Positions 27,776 to 36,647 of a stretch of 64,000 nucleotides of DNA are shown one piece after another. This DNA comes from Luteibacter sp. UNC138MFCol5.1 (GTDB taxonomy: Bacteria; Pseudomonadota; Gammaproteobacteria; Xanthomonadales; Rhodanobacteraceae). The translations under genes and the position numbers were made by a program. Under the pieces are notes generated by a model. That model worked only from the letters and a program-made list of their open reading frames with translations. It was not told the DNA's origin and did not search any database. The stretch covers positions 362,113 through 426,112 of the forward strand of contig NZ_FODZ01000002.1 of the NCBI RefSeq assembly GCF_900110505.1, written 5' to 3'. The stretch's first letter is position 1. Every line of letters begins with the position of its first letter.

Positions 27776-28612
27776 TCAGCCGAACCGGCCGGCATGCCGG
27801 GCGGCGAGCCAGGCGCGGATCGCCGTGGCGGGACCCGTGCGCGCCTGGCGCCGGTGCAGCTCGGCGAACGGCTCGGAGGCGCGGGAGGCGGACTTCGCGG
27901 TGGCGAGCGCCGTGCGTCCTTCGACACCCCGGAAGGTACTCAAGGGTTCCGCCAGGGCGAGCGCCTCGCGCAGACCTTGCGCCAGCTCGGCGAGCTGCGC
28001 GCGGATCGCGTCGCGGCGCGCGGGCGAGTCGGCCTTGAGCTGCCTGCGGGACAGGCCATGCCGCGCCAGTCGCGACATCGGCAGGGGGAGTCGCTCGCGC
28101 TCGGCGTCGAGCTCGAGCCGCGACAGCGCGAAGACGAGGTGCGCCAGGGTGGCCACGCGCGATGCGGATTCCACCGGCGCGTCGACACCGAACCACCAGG
28201 CGTTCTCCAGCGCCGCGAGCGCCCCGTGCAATCCGCGCGACGCGGCGACCTGCGCGGCGAAGTCCGACGAGGTGCCCTGCTCCAGTTGCGCCATCGCCGC
28301 GAGCACGGGAGCGATCCACAGCGCGGACGGCACCTGCTTCGCGCGCTGACTCGCGAACAGGGCCTTGGTGAGCGGATGGCGACCGCCGCTGGCCGTGGCG
28401 CCCGAAAGTTCCTCGGCCCACCACTGCAGCTTCGCGGCGGCCACCTGTGGCTCGCGGATGCCGTAGGCGGACGATATCAGCTCCTGTTCGAGCGCCGCCA
28501 GCGCGACGCGTTCGTCGCGCGAGGCCTCGTCCACGAAACCGAGCGCGATCCGCTGCTGCGGCTGTACGGCCAACCACTTGTCGACGAAGTTCTGCGTGGC
28601 GCCGTCGCTCAT
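27776..28612 (-). CDS. Squalene/phytoene synthase-like protein, probably not a prenyl synthase
   Basis: This 278-residue all-helical protein resembles the squalene/phytoene synthase fold (AAAKLQWWAEELS near residues 58-70, RGLHGALAALENAW in the middle). The two aspartate-rich DxxxD motifs needed to bind prenyl diphosphates are not visible. It is more like the non-catalytic branch that includes the mitochondrial complex I assembly factor NDUFAF6. Its start overlaps the gph stop (ATGA), in an operon with ubiG. A role in respiratory chain assembly or quinone biology is only an inference. Confidence 0.65.
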   Translation of the reverse strand: MSDGATQNFVDKWLAVQPQQRIALGFVDEASRDERVALAALEQELISSAYGIREPQVAAAKLQWWAEELSGATASGGRHPLTKALFASQRAKQVPSALWIAPVLAAMAQLEQGTSSDFAAQVAASRGLHGALAALENAWWFGVDAPVESASRVATLAHLVFALSRLELDAERERLPLPMSRLARHGLSRRQLKADSPARRDAIRAQLAELAQGLREALALAEPLSTFRGVEGRTALATAKSASRASEPFAELHRRQARTGPATAIRAWLAARHAGRFG

Positions 28613-29289
28613 GCCGCGACCTCCTTCAGGCCGAGCAGCGCGGCGAGATCCGCGACGCCGTCCACGACGACATCGGCACCCCAGGTATCGGGATCGCCGC
28701 CGTCGAGATACCCCCAGCGCACGGCCACCGTGTACAGGCCCGCCGCGTTGCCGGCGAGTACGTCGCGGCGGTCGTCGCCGACGAAGACGGAGCGCGCCGG
28801 GTCGCAGCCCGCGGTCGCGCAGGCGTGCAGCACCGGCGCAGGATCGGGCTTGCGGACGGGCAACGTATCGCCCGACACGACGGCCACCGGCTTCCAGTGC
28901 GGCACCGCGCGCGGCAGCAGCGCGTCGGTGAGGAAGCCCGGCTTGTTCGTCACGATCCCCCAGCGGACGCCGGCCGCGTCGAGCCCGGCCAGCATGGCCT
29001 CCACGCCGTCGAACGCCGTGGTGTGGCTCGCCATGTCCGCTTCGTAGACATCGAGGAAACGCGGCACGAGCGCCACAATCGCGTCCTCGTCGGCCGCGGG
29101 GAACGCCACGCCCAGCATCGCGCGCGACCCGCGGGAAACGACCTCGCGCACGCGCTCGAACGGCGGCGCGTCGACGCCCTGCTCCGCGCACAGCACGGTC
29201 AGCGCGGCATAAAGATCGCGCGCGCTGTCGAGCAGCGTGCCGTCGAGGTCGAAGAACACCCCGTCGGGCTTGAACGGCACCGCCTTCAT
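28609..29289 (-). CDS. gph: HAD family phosphoglycolate phosphatase
   Basis: This 226-residue HAD hydrolase has the nucleophile motif FFDLDGTLLDSARD (Asp14, Asp16), a four-helix cap, IVTNKP as motif II, Lys in VRKPDP and acidic motif VGDDRRDV. The family removes phosphate from 2-phosphoglycolate, formed among other ways during DNA 3'-end repair. It overlaps ubiG upstream and the squalene-synthase-like gene downstream by ATGA each. The ubiG-gph pairing is common in gammaproteobacteria. MupP-type activity on MurNAc-6-phosphate is an alternative for some homologues beside ubiG. Confidence 0.9.
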   Translation of the reverse strand: MKAVPFKPDGVFFDLDGTLLDSARDLYAALTVLCAEQGVDAPPFERVREVVSRGSRAMLGVAFPAADEDAIVALVPRFLDVYEADMASHTTAFDGVEAMLAGLDAAGVRWGIVTNKPGFLTDALLPRAVPHWKPVAVVSGDTLPVRKPDPAPVLHACATAGCDPARSVFVGDDRRDVLAGNAAGLYTVAVRWGYLDGGDPDTWGADVVVDGVADLAALLGLKEVAA

Positions 29290-30017
29290 CCCACCTTCCT
29301 CGCCGCGAGCACGTAGTTCACGGAAGTGTTCCGGGAAAGGCTCGCATTGCGCGTGATCGGGTTGTACGCCAGACCCTGGATGTCCTCGAGCTCCAGCCCG
29401 AAACGACGCAGCATCGCGGCCAGCTCGGAGGGCTTGAGGAACTGCGCGTAGTGGTGCGTGCCACGCGGCAGCAGGCGCATGAGGTACTCCGCGCCGACGA
29501 TCGCCGCGCCGAACGCCGCCGGCGTGCGGTTGAGGGTCGAAAGGAACACCTGCCCGCCGGGCTTCACCATCGCCGCGAGGTCGCGCACGATCGCCAGCGG
29601 ATCGGGCACGTGCTCGATCATTTCCATGCAGCAGACGGCGTCGAACGACGCCGGCTCGGCCTCGGCGAGCTCGGTGGACGACTGCACGCGGTAGTCGACC
29701 TGGAGGTTCGACTCGAACAGATGCAGCTTCGCGATCTGGATCAGCTTCTCGCCGAGGTCGATCGCGGTGACCTTCGCGCCGGCGCGCGCCAGCGCCTCGC
29801 TGAGCAGGCCGCCGCCGCAGCCGATGTCGGCGACCTTCGCCCCGCGCAGCTCGACGCGCCCGCCGACGTAGGCCGCACGCACGGGATTGAGATCGTGCAG
29901 CGGGCGGGATTCACCGTCCGGATCCCACCAGCGCGCGGCGAGTTTTTCGAAGCGCGCGATCTCTTCCGCGCTGACGTTGGCGTTCTGCATGGTTGGGGAC
30001 TCCATCGGTTCGTTCAT
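29286..30017 (-). CDS. ubiG: Ubiquinone biosynthesis O-methyltransferase UbiG
   Basis: UbiG (243 residues) carries out both O-methylations of ubiquinone synthesis. After a short N-terminal tail the EEIARFEKLAARWWDPDGE segment and the SAM-binding VADIGCGGGLLSEALAR are clear, followed by DAVCCMEMIEHVPDP and AYNPITRNASLSRNTSVNY. ATG 30017 overlaps the upstream stop (ATGA) and gives a tail similar in length to E. coli UbiG. Later ATGs at 30005 and 29990 are possible. It is the second gene of a four-gene tightly coupled operon. Confidence 0.96.
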   Translation of the reverse strand: MNEPMESPTMQNANVSAEEIARFEKLAARWWDPDGESRPLHDLNPVRAAYVGGRVELRGAKVADIGCGGGLLSEALARAGAKVTAIDLGEKLIQIAKLHLFESNLQVDYRVQSSTELAEAEPASFDAVCCMEMIEHVPDPLAIVRDLAAMVKPGGQVFLSTLNRTPAAFGAAIVGAEYLMRLLPRGTHHYAQFLKPSELAAMLRRFGLELEDIQGLAYNPITRNASLSRNTSVNYVLAARKVG

Positions 30018-31351
30018 GCCGGATCCGCCGCCGCGATGCGTTCGCGCCACGCGCGGGCTTTGGCGCGGATCGCCGCGCTGTCGATGCCCACGAGCTCGCC
30101 CGCGGACAGCTTGCGCACGCCGTCGATCCAGACGTCGCTGACCTGGTGGCGCCCGGTGGCGTACACCAGCTGCGAGGCGACGTGGTACAGCGGCTGGGTT
30201 TCCAGCGCGTCGAGCCGCACGGCGACGAAGTCGGCGCGCTTGCCCGGCTCGATCGAGCCGATGCGGTCGCCCAGACCGATCGCCTTCGCGCCGTTGAGCG
30301 TGGCGGCACGCAGCGCGTAGGCGGCGTCGAAGGCGGCCGCGTCGCCGGCCACGGCCTTGGCGAGCAGCGCCGCGGTACGCATTTCGCCGAACATGTCGAG
30401 GTCGTTGTTCGACGCGCAGCCGTCGGTGCCGATGCAGACGTTGACTCCCGCGGCGCGCAGCTTTTCCGCGGGACAGAAGCCCGAGGCGAGCTTGAGGTTG
30501 GACTCCGGACAATGCGCCACCGACGCGCCGGCTGCCGCGCACGCGGCGATCTCGTCGTCGGTCAGCTGGGTCATGTGAACCGCGACGAGGCGCTCGTTGA
30601 CGAGTCCCAGCTTCTGCAGGCGCGCGAACGGACGGATGCCGTCCTTGGCTACGGCCTCCTCCACTTCCTGCGCGGTTTCGTGCGTGTGCAGGTGGATGGG
30701 AATGTCGAGTTCGGCGGCGAGATCGCGGATGCGCACGAAGTTGTCGTCGGACACCGTGTACGGCGCATGCGGCACGAACGCGGTGGTCAGCAGCGACTCG
30801 CCGTGCAGGGACGCATGGACCTCGAGCGCGCGGTCGAAGTATTCGTCGGACGTCTTCGCCCAGGCGGTCGGGAAGTCGATCACCGGCAGGCCGATGACGG
30901 CGCGGAAACCCATCGAACGATACGTGGCCGCGATGACGTCCGGGAAGAAGTAGTTCTCGTTGGCGCAGGTGGTGCCGCCGCGGATCATCTCGGCCACGGC
31001 GAGTTCCACGCCGTCGCGGATGAAGTCCGGCCCCATCACGCGGCCTTCGGCGGGCCAGATGTGCTCCTGCAGCCAGGTCATCAGCGGCAGGTCGTCGGCG
31101 AGTCCGCGCAGCAGCGTCATCGGGTTGTGCGTGTGCGCGTTGACGAGGCCGGGAATCACCGCGTGCTCGGTCAGCTCGACGCGCTCGCGCGGCGCGAACG
31201 CGGTGCGCGCCTCGGCGATCGGCAGCACGGCCACGATCTGCCCGTCGCGCACGGCGACCGCGTGGTCGTCGAGCACGACGGCATGCGGCTCGACGGGGAC
31301 GACCCAGCGGGCTTCGACGAGGAGATCGATCGGGGTGGGGCTTTCGCTCAT
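30014..31351 (-). CDS. mtaD: TRZ/ATZ family amidohydrolase, 5-methylthioadenosine/S-adenosylhomocysteine deaminase-like
   Basis: This 445-residue amidohydrolase has metal ligands His73 and His75 in NAHTHNPM, the HLHTHETAQE segment, a histidine in VAVHMTQL, and Asp in GTDGCASNNDLDM, matching MtaD. The enzyme deaminates 5-methylthioadenosine or S-adenosylhomocysteine to the inosyl compounds. Sitting directly before the SAM-dependent methyltransferase gene ubiG, with ATGA overlap, it could help remove the SAH product of methylation. Substrate choice is inferred from family and context. Confidence 0.88.
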   Translation of the reverse strand: MSESPTPIDLLVEARWVVPVEPHAVVLDDHAVAVRDGQIVAVLPIAEARTAFAPRERVELTEHAVIPGLVNAHTHNPMTLLRGLADDLPLMTWLQEHIWPAEGRVMGPDFIRDGVELAVAEMIRGGTTCANENYFFPDVIAATYRSMGFRAVIGLPVIDFPTAWAKTSDEYFDRALEVHASLHGESLLTTAFVPHAPYTVSDDNFVRIRDLAAELDIPIHLHTHETAQEVEEAVAKDGIRPFARLQKLGLVNERLVAVHMTQLTDDEIAACAAAGASVAHCPESNLKLASGFCPAEKLRAAGVNVCIGTDGCASNNDLDMFGEMRTAALLAKAVAGDAAAFDAAYALRAATLNGAKAIGLGDRIGSIEPGKRADFVAVRLDALETQPLYHVASQLVYATGRHQVSDVWIDGVRKLSAGELVGIDSAAIRAKARAWRERIAAADPA

Positions 31352-31390
31352 GGGGGCCTCGGTGGGGAAGTCGGGAGCCTCATACAAGAA

Positions 31391-31418
31391 CGGCACGGCG
31401 CCTTGGGCTGCCGTGCCG
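31391..31418 (-). terminator. Probable terminator of efp
   Basis: CGGCACGGC (31391-31399) pairs with GCCGTGCCG (31410-31418) around ten bases. In the minus direction it is followed by TTCTTGT, a modest U-rich tract, 27 bases past the efp stop. Confidence 0.55.
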
Positions 31419-31444
31419 CTCCTGTCGGTCGAACGTGCGGAACC

Positions 31445-32026
31445 TTACTTGACGCGGCTGTCGTACTCGCCCGTGCGGGTATCGACCTTGATCACTTCGT
31501 CCTGGTTCACGAAGAGCGGCACGCGCACGACGGCGCCGGTCTCGAGCGTGGCCGGCTTGCCGCCGCCGCCCGAGGTGTCGCCACGGACGCCCGGATCGGT
31601 CTCGACGATCTTCAGCTCGACGAACTTCGGCGCCTGCACCGCGATGATCTGCGTTTCGTTGAAGAGCGTGATCTGGCACTCCTCGTCGCCCTTGAGCCAC
31701 TTCCAGGCGTCGCCCATGGCGGCCAGGTTGGCGCGGTACTGCTCGAAGGTTTCCGAGTGCATGAAGACCCACTCGCGATCGTTGCCCGTACCTTCGATGT
31801 ACGAGAAGGTGGCGTCGGTGTCGACGGCGTTGGCCTCTTCGTACGAATCGCTCGACTTGAGCGTCAGCTCGGTGGTGCGGCCGTCCTTCAGGTTGCGCAC
31901 GCGGATGCGCGTGAACGCCTGGCCCTTGCCCGGCTTGATGAAGTCGGCCTCGGTGATGACCCAGGGATCGCCGTTGTGAAGGATCTTCTTGCCCGTTTTG
32001 ACGTCATTGAGGCCAAGGGTCGCCAT
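31445..32026 (-). CDS. efp: Elongation factor P
   Basis: EF-P (193 residues) relieves ribosomes stalled at consecutive prolines. It has the N-terminal KOW-like domain with the loop KPGKGQAF; Lys34 at its tip is the residue beta-lysylated in E. coli. Two OB-like domains follow and it ends [10 protein letters not shown], the family signature. The lysylation enzyme EpmB is encoded divergently 87 bases away, so modification at Lys34 is likely; EpmA is not in the window. It differs from the paralogue at 2013-2579, which has arginine at the tip. Confidence 0.97.
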   Translation of the reverse strand: MATLGLNDVKTGKKILHNGDPWVITEADFIKPGKGQAFTRIRVRNLKDGRTTELTLKSSDSYEEANAVDTDATFSYIEGTGNDREWVFMHSETFEQYRANLAAMGDAWKWLKGDEECQITLFNETQIIAVQAPKFVELKIVETDPGVRGDTSGGGGKPATLETGAVVRVPLFVNQDEVIKVDTRTGEYDSRVK

Positions 32027-32113
32027 GCGCTTTCTGCTCCAGAGTTAAATCCGCCCCGCTGGGCGGCTAAAATGGGGTCGTCACGGGCCCGCGGGCCCGA
32101 TCCAAGGCCGCCA

Positions 32114-33139
32114 ATGATAACCGCAAGCCCCACTTCCCGCCTATCGCCGCCCGTCCGGGACTGGCGCGAGCTCTGGCGGGAATCGTTCACGGACGCCACC
32201 GCCCTGCTCGCGGCCGTCGGCCTCGCCGACCGCGCCGACCTGCTTCCGCCGGACGACGCCGGCTTTCCGCTGCGCGTGCCGCGCGGCTTCGCGGCGCGCA
32301 TGCGCCACGGCGACCCGGGCGATCCGCTGCTGCTGCAGGTGCTGCCGCGCCGCGCCGAGCACGATGACGCTCCCGGCTACTCGACCGACGCCGTCGGCGA
32401 CATGGCGTCGAAGGCCGGCCATGGGATCCTGCACAAGTACGATGGCCGCGCCCTGCTCATCGCGAGCGGCAGCTGCGCCGTCAATTGCCGTTACTGCTTC
32501 CGCCGTCATTTTCCCTACGGCGAGGAAATCGCGGCGGCGGGCCAATGGCGGGAGGCGCTCGCGCGCGTTCGCGAGGACACCTCGATCCGCGAGCTCATCC
32601 TGTCCGGTGGCGATCCCCTTTCGCTGGCGACCCACAAGCTCGAGGAACTGACCCGCGGCCTCGCGGAACTGCCCCACGTCATCCGGCTGCGCATCCACAC
32701 GCGCCTGCCCGTCGTGCTTCCCGAGCGCGTCGACGACGCCTTCACGGACTGGCTCGCGGCGATTCCGCTGCAGAAGGTGGTCGTGCTGCATGCCAACCAC
32801 GCCAACGAATTCGACGCGGCGGTCGACGCCGCCTGTGCCCGCCTGCGCGGGGCGGGCGCCACGGTGCTCAACCAGGCGGTCCTGCTGCGCGGGATCAACG
32901 ACGAAGTGAAGACCCTCGCCGCGTTGTGCGAGCGATCGTTCGCGGCCGGCGTCCTGCCGTATTACCTGCACCAGCTGGACCGCGTGCAGGGCGCGGCCCA
33001 TTTCGAAGTGGACGACGACCGGGCGGTCTGGCTCGTCGACGCCCTGCGTGCCCACTTGCCCGGCTACCTCGTGCCCCGGCTGGTCCGCGAACTGCCTGGC
33101 GACCCGTCGAAGCGCCCTATTGCCGATTTCGCGCGTTAG
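32114..33139 (+). CDS. epmB: EF-P beta-lysylation protein EpmB (lysine 2,3-aminomutase family)
   Basis: EpmB (341 residues) is a radical-SAM, PLP-dependent enzyme that turns L-alpha-lysine into R-beta-lysine, which EpmA then attaches to EF-P. The radical-SAM cluster motif CAVNCRYC (Cys121, Cys125, Cys128) is intact and followed by FRRHFPYGE. LILSGGDPLSL and LPYYLHQLDRVQGAAHF are characteristic. ATG 32114 is used, with AAGG upstream. Its position divergent from efp strongly supports the EpmB role over a stand-alone lysine aminomutase. Confidence 0.95.
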   Translation: MITASPTSRLSPPVRDWRELWRESFTDATALLAAVGLADRADLLPPDDAGFPLRVPRGFAARMRHGDPGDPLLLQVLPRRAEHDDAPGYSTDAVGDMASKAGHGILHKYDGRALLIASGSCAVNCRYCFRRHFPYGEEIAAAGQWREALARVREDTSIRELILSGGDPLSLATHKLEELTRGLAELPHVIRLRIHTRLPVVLPERVDDAFTDWLAAIPLQKVVVLHANHANEFDAAVDAACARLRGAGATVLNQAVLLRGINDEVKTLAALCERSFAAGVLPYYLHQLDRVQGAAHFEVDDDRAVWLVDALRAHLPGYLVPRLVRELPGDPSKRPIADFAR

Positions 33140-33239
33140 TATGGTGACCTTCCGGTCAGCATGATCCGACCGGACCGCGCTGGGGGGAGCGGGCCGGCAA
33201 GCCGGTTCGCGGGATGGGCAAGCGGCAATTCGGAACGGC

Positions 33240-35306
33240 ATGAAACACGACAACGTCATCAGGATTCTCTTCATCGAAAACTCGGTGGAAGACGCCGAGC
33301 TTTTGATCAATGTCTTGCGGAACGGCGGCATCGCCGTCCGCCCCGCGCGGGCGACCACGCCCGACGACATCCAGGCGGCGCTCGACGAGAGCATTCCCGA
33401 CCTCGTGCTGATGAATCCCGGCGTGCCGGGCATCGACACGACGACCACCATGCGCCAGCTCGACGCGAGCGGCCGCGACCTCGCGATGATCGCGGTGGTC
33501 GACAGCCTCGACGACGACACCATCGCCGACCTCTTCGCCGCCGGCGCACGCGGCGTGGCCCTGCGCAAACGCTCGGACCAGGTGCTCGCCGTCGTCCAGC
33601 GTGAATTCGAAGCGCTCTCCACGCGGCGCCAGGTGCGCCGGCTGGAAACCGCGCTGCGCGAGACGGAGCGCCGTTGCGACGCCCTGCTCGATTCGTCGCG
33701 CGACGCCATCGCCTACGTGCACGAAGGCATGCACGTCCGCGTGAACCAGGCGTACCTCGAAGCGTTCGGCTTCGCCGAGTTCGACGACATCATCGGCCTA
33801 CCGATCCTCGACCTCGTCGCCGGCACGCATGCGGACGACTTCAAGAACACGCTGCGCGGCCTGTCCAAGGGCGACAGGATCCCGCCGCCGATGGAGCTGC
33901 TCGCGCGGCGCGACGATGGCGGCACGTTCAAGGCGTCGGTCGAATTCGCGCATGCGACCTTCGAGGGCGAGGCCTGCCTGCAGATCGTCTTCCGTCAGCA
34001 GATGGTCGATGCGGCCCTTGTCGCGCAGCTCCAGCGCGACCCCGTCACCGGCCTCTACAACCGTTCGCGCACGCTCGAGTGCATCGATGAAGCGGTCGCT
34101 GCGGCGGCGGCCGGTCGCGCCGGCCAGGCCGTCCTGCTGGTGGAACCGGACAACTGGAAGGAGATCGTGGCCAGCGCGGGCATCGGCAACGCCGATCACC
34201 TGCTCGCCGCGCTCGCCGCCAAGGTCACGGAATCCATCGACCCCGACGAGGACGTCGCCGGCGTGCTCGGCGACCACACCCTCGGCCTGATCCTCTCCCC
34301 GCGCGGCGATCTGGAGCACGCGGCGCTCACGGAGCGCCTGCGCACGACCATCGCGGAAACCATCTTCGACGCTGGCTCGCGCTCGCTCACCGTCACGATC
34401 ACGATCGGCGGCACCCTGATCGCCGAGAAGAACGCCAATACGGAAGCCGTGCTGGACCAGGCCAGCGCCTGCCTGCGCGCGGCGCAGAACCAGGGCGGCA
34501 ACCGGGTGGAACTGCACGACCCGAGCGCCCGCGAGAAAGCCGACGCCGAACGCGAGCAGTACTGGCTCGACCTCGTGCGCGAGGCGCTGGCGCAGGACGG
34601 CCTGCGCCTCTACCACCAGCAGATCATCAGCCTGCAGGACGCCGCGGGCGAGTTCTACGAGATCCTCGTCCGCATGCGCGGCCCGAAGGGCGACGTGCTG
34701 CCGTCGTATTTCTTTCCGGTGGCGGAACGCAACGGCCTGCTCCCCGCGATCGACCGCTGGGTGCTGGGCCATGCCATCGACGCCCTCGCCCACCGCGAGA
34801 ACGACGGCCTGACCACGACCTACTTCGTGAAGATGACGCTGCAATCGCTCGAAGACCCCGAGCTGCTGCCCTGGCTCGTCCGCCGGCTCGAGTCGGCGAA
34901 GCTACGCCGCAGCAGGCTGGTCATCGAGATGCCGGAGTCGAAGGTGCTCACGAGCCTGCGCCCCACGCAGGAATTCGTCGCGGGCTGGCGCAAGGCGGGT
35001 GGCGGCTTCGCGATCGAGCAGTTCGGATCGGGCCTCAACTCGTTCCAGATGCTCAACCACGTCGAGGCCGACTTCCTGAAGATCGACCGCAGCTTCATGA
35101 CCGACCTGCCGCAGCATCCGGAGAACCAGAAGCGGATCGCCGAGATCTGCAAGGAAGGCCACGCGTCGGGCAAGCAGACGGTCGCCGAATGGGTCGAGGA
35201 CGCGGTGAGCACCTCGCTGCTCTTCGCGGCCGGCGTCGACTTCATCCAGGGCAACTTCCTGCAGGAACCCGCGAAGGTGCTGGCCGAGGAATACATGCCA
35301 GTGTAG
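33240..35306 (+). CDS. fimX: FimX-like protein: receiver, PAS, degenerate GGDEF and EAL domains
   Basis: This 688-residue protein has a degenerate receiver domain (about 1-125; the phosphoacceptor region reads VLMNPG), a PAS domain (about 140-255), a GGDEF-like domain without the GGDEF loop (about 265-430) and an EAL-like domain (about 440-680). The EAL signature is EILVRMR, and the usual DDFG is EQFG, so phosphodiesterase activity is unlikely, whereas c-di-GMP binding can remain. Layout, length and degeneracy match FimX of Pseudomonas and Xanthomonas, which controls type IV pilus assembly. No PilZ or pil gene is nearby. The TAG stop lies in a REP head. Confidence 0.85.
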   Translation: MKHDNVIRILFIENSVEDAELLINVLRNGGIAVRPARATTPDDIQAALDESIPDLVLMNPGVPGIDTTTTMRQLDASGRDLAMIAVVDSLDDDTIADLFAAGARGVALRKRSDQVLAVVQREFEALSTRRQVRRLETALRETERRCDALLDSSRDAIAYVHEGMHVRVNQAYLEAFGFAEFDDIIGLPILDLVAGTHADDFKNTLRGLSKGDRIPPPMELLARRDDGGTFKASVEFAHATFEGEACLQIVFRQQMVDAALVAQLQRDPVTGLYNRSRTLECIDEAVAAAAAGRAGQAVLLVEPDNWKEIVASAGIGNADHLLAALAAKVTESIDPDEDVAGVLGDHTLGLILSPRGDLEHAALTERLRTTIAETIFDAGSRSLTVTITIGGTLIAEKNANTEAVLDQASACLRAAQNQGGNRVELHDPSAREKADAEREQYWLDLVREALAQDGLRLYHQQIISLQDAAGEFYEILVRMRGPKGDVLPSYFFPVAERNGLLPAIDRWVLGHAIDALAHRENDGLTTTYFVKMTLQSLEDPELLPWLVRRLESAKLRRSRLVIEMPESKVLTSLRPTQEFVAGWRKAGGGFAIEQFGSGLNSFQMLNHVEADFLKIDRSFMTDLPQHPENQKRIAEICKEGHASGKQTVAEWVEDAVSTSLLFAAGVDFIQGNFLQEPAKVLAEEYMPV

Positions 35307-35370
35307 GAGCGCACCTGGGCGCGATGGGTGCTTGCGGCAAGCACCCATTCGCGCCCAGGTGCGCTCCAAC
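35303..35370. repeat. REP inverted pair, GTAG/GTTG head, long hairpin
   Basis: A direct unit (GTAGGAGCGCACCTGGGCGC from 35303) and an inverse unit ending in GCGCTCCAAC at 35370 are joined without a gap into one hairpin of about 31 base pairs, including the complementary GGGTGCTTG/CAAGCACCC. The TAG of the head is the fimX stop codon. Confidence 0.9.
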
Positions 35371-35383
35371 GACGGCGAAAACA

Positions 35384-35413
35384 AAAAAGCCCGCGATCGC
35401 TCGCGGGCTTTTT
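35384..35413. terminator. Bidirectional terminator between fimX and rplS
   Basis: AAAAAGCCCGCGA pairs perfectly with TCGCGGGCTTTTT around a TCGC loop, with T runs on both strands. It separates the converging fimX transcript and the rpsP-rimM-trmD-rplS operon. Confidence 0.92.
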
Positions 35414-35433
35414 CGTGACCTTGCGGCGACCGA

Positions 35434-35835
35434 TTACTCGGCGGCGGCAGCGGCGGCAGCCTTCTTCGCGACCTTGGCGGCAGCGGCGGCGGCGACGTCT
35501 TCCTTGATGCGGGCAGCCTTGCCTTCGAGGCCACGCAGGTAGTACAGCTTCGCGCCGCGGACCTTGCCCTTGCGCTTCACTTCGACCGAGTCGATCGCAC
35601 GGCTGTGCGACTGGAACACGCGCTCGACGCCCGTGCCGTGCGAGATCTTGCGCACGGTGAAGGCGGAGTGCAGGCCGCGGCTGCGCTTGGCGATGACGAC
35701 ACCTTCGAACGCCTGGACGCGCTCGCGGTTACCTTCCTTCACCTTGACGTTGACGATCACGGTGTCGCCAGGACCGAAATCCGGCAGCTGGCGGGTGATC
35801 TGCTCGGCTTCGAACTGTTGGAGGAGTTTGTTCAT
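35434..35835 (-). CDS. rplS: 50S ribosomal protein L19
   Basis: L19 (133 residues) sits at the 30S-50S interface. The core from [12 protein letters not shown] through FGPGDTVIV and [15 protein letters not shown] is standard. The C terminus after [11 protein letters not shown] carries an extra Ala/Lys-rich tail of about 20 residues. ATG 35835 is the family start. It is the last gene of the rpsP operon. Confidence 0.97.
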   Translation of the reverse strand: MNKLLQQFEAEQITRQLPDFGPGDTVIVNVKVKEGNRERVQAFEGVVIAKRSRGLHSAFTVRKISHGTGVERVFQSHSRAIDSVEVKRKGKVRGAKLYYLRGLEGKAARIKEDVAAAAAAKVAKKAAAAAAAE

Positions 35836-35883
35836 GGCGCACCTGTCAATTTTTATTACGGCGGTCGATATCGGCCGCACCGT

Positions 35884-36627
35884 TTAACCGTGAAACTCAC
35901 GGCGGAATTCATCCAGCAATGCTCTCGACTCATCGTCGAGCGCACGCTGCGTTAGCAGATCCGGCCGGCGCAGCCAGGTACGACCCAGCGACTGCTTGCG
36001 ACGCCAGCGGCGAATGGCCGCGTGATCGCCGGAAAGCAGGACCTCCGGCACGCCACCCCATACATCGTGCTGCACGGGACGGGTGTAATGCGGGCAATCC
36101 AGCAGGCCATCCGAGAAGGAGTCCTGCTGGGCGGACTGCACGTCGTTCAACGCGCCTTCCTGTAGACGACCCACCGCATCGATGACCACCGCTGCGCCGA
36201 GTTCCCCGCCAGACAGCACATAATCGCCGATTGAAAGCTCTTCGTCGACCTCGTGCTCGATCAGGCGTTCGTCCACACCCTCGTAACGTCCGCAGATCAG
36301 GGCGATTCGCGGCATCTTCGCCAGCGCTTCCACCCGTTTCTGCGTCAGCCGCGCACCTTGCGGGCTGAGGTAAATCACATGCACCGGCTCCGGTGCCGCC
36401 GCCCGAACCGCGGCGAGCGTGGCTCGCAGGGGATCGATCAGCATCACCATGCCCGGTCCGCCCCCGAAGGGCCTGCCGTCCACGGTGCGATAGTTGTCGG
36501 TGGCGTAGTCGCGAGGGTTCCAGGCTTCCACCTGCAACAGTTCGCGCTGCTGCGCCCTTCCAACCACCCCGATCGCGGCCGACTGGCGGACGAAATCGGG
36601 AAACAACGAAACCACGTCGATGCGCAT
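35884..36627 (-). CDS. trmD: tRNA (guanine-N1)-methyltransferase TrmD
   Basis: TrmD (247 residues) methylates G37 of tRNAs reading CNN codons, which prevents frameshifting. Recognisable parts are the opening [12 protein letters not shown], the trefoil-knot SAM site IYLSPQG and [11 protein letters not shown], the [14 protein letters not shown] segment, and HYTRP near the linker. It lies 20 bases after rimM and 48 before rplS. Confidence 0.98.
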   Translation of the reverse strand: MRIDVVSLFPDFVRQSAAIGVVGRAQQRELLQVEAWNPRDYATDNYRTVDGRPFGGGPGMVMLIDPLRATLAAVRAAAPEPVHVIYLSPQGARLTQKRVEALAKMPRIALICGRYEGVDERLIEHEVDEELSIGDYVLSGGELGAAVVIDAVGRLQEGALNDVQSAQQDSFSDGLLDCPHYTRPVQHDVWGGVPEVLLSGDHAAIRRWRRKQSLGRTWLRRPDLLTQRALDDESRALLDEFRREFHG

Positions 36628-36647
36628 GAGCGTCCAGGCTTCGTCGA

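Noticed and set aside
26710-28038. Long plus-strand frame of 442 codons opposite folE2 and the following gene
   Set aside because: It is the antisense shadow of folE2 and the squalene-synthase-like gene. The translation is rich in Arg/Ala/Gly/His without any fold-like pattern, as expected in high-GC DNA.
29993-32113. Apparent N-terminal extension of several hundred codons before epmB
   Set aside because: The frame is open because it is antisense to mtaD and efp. EpmB homology starts at the ATG at 32114.
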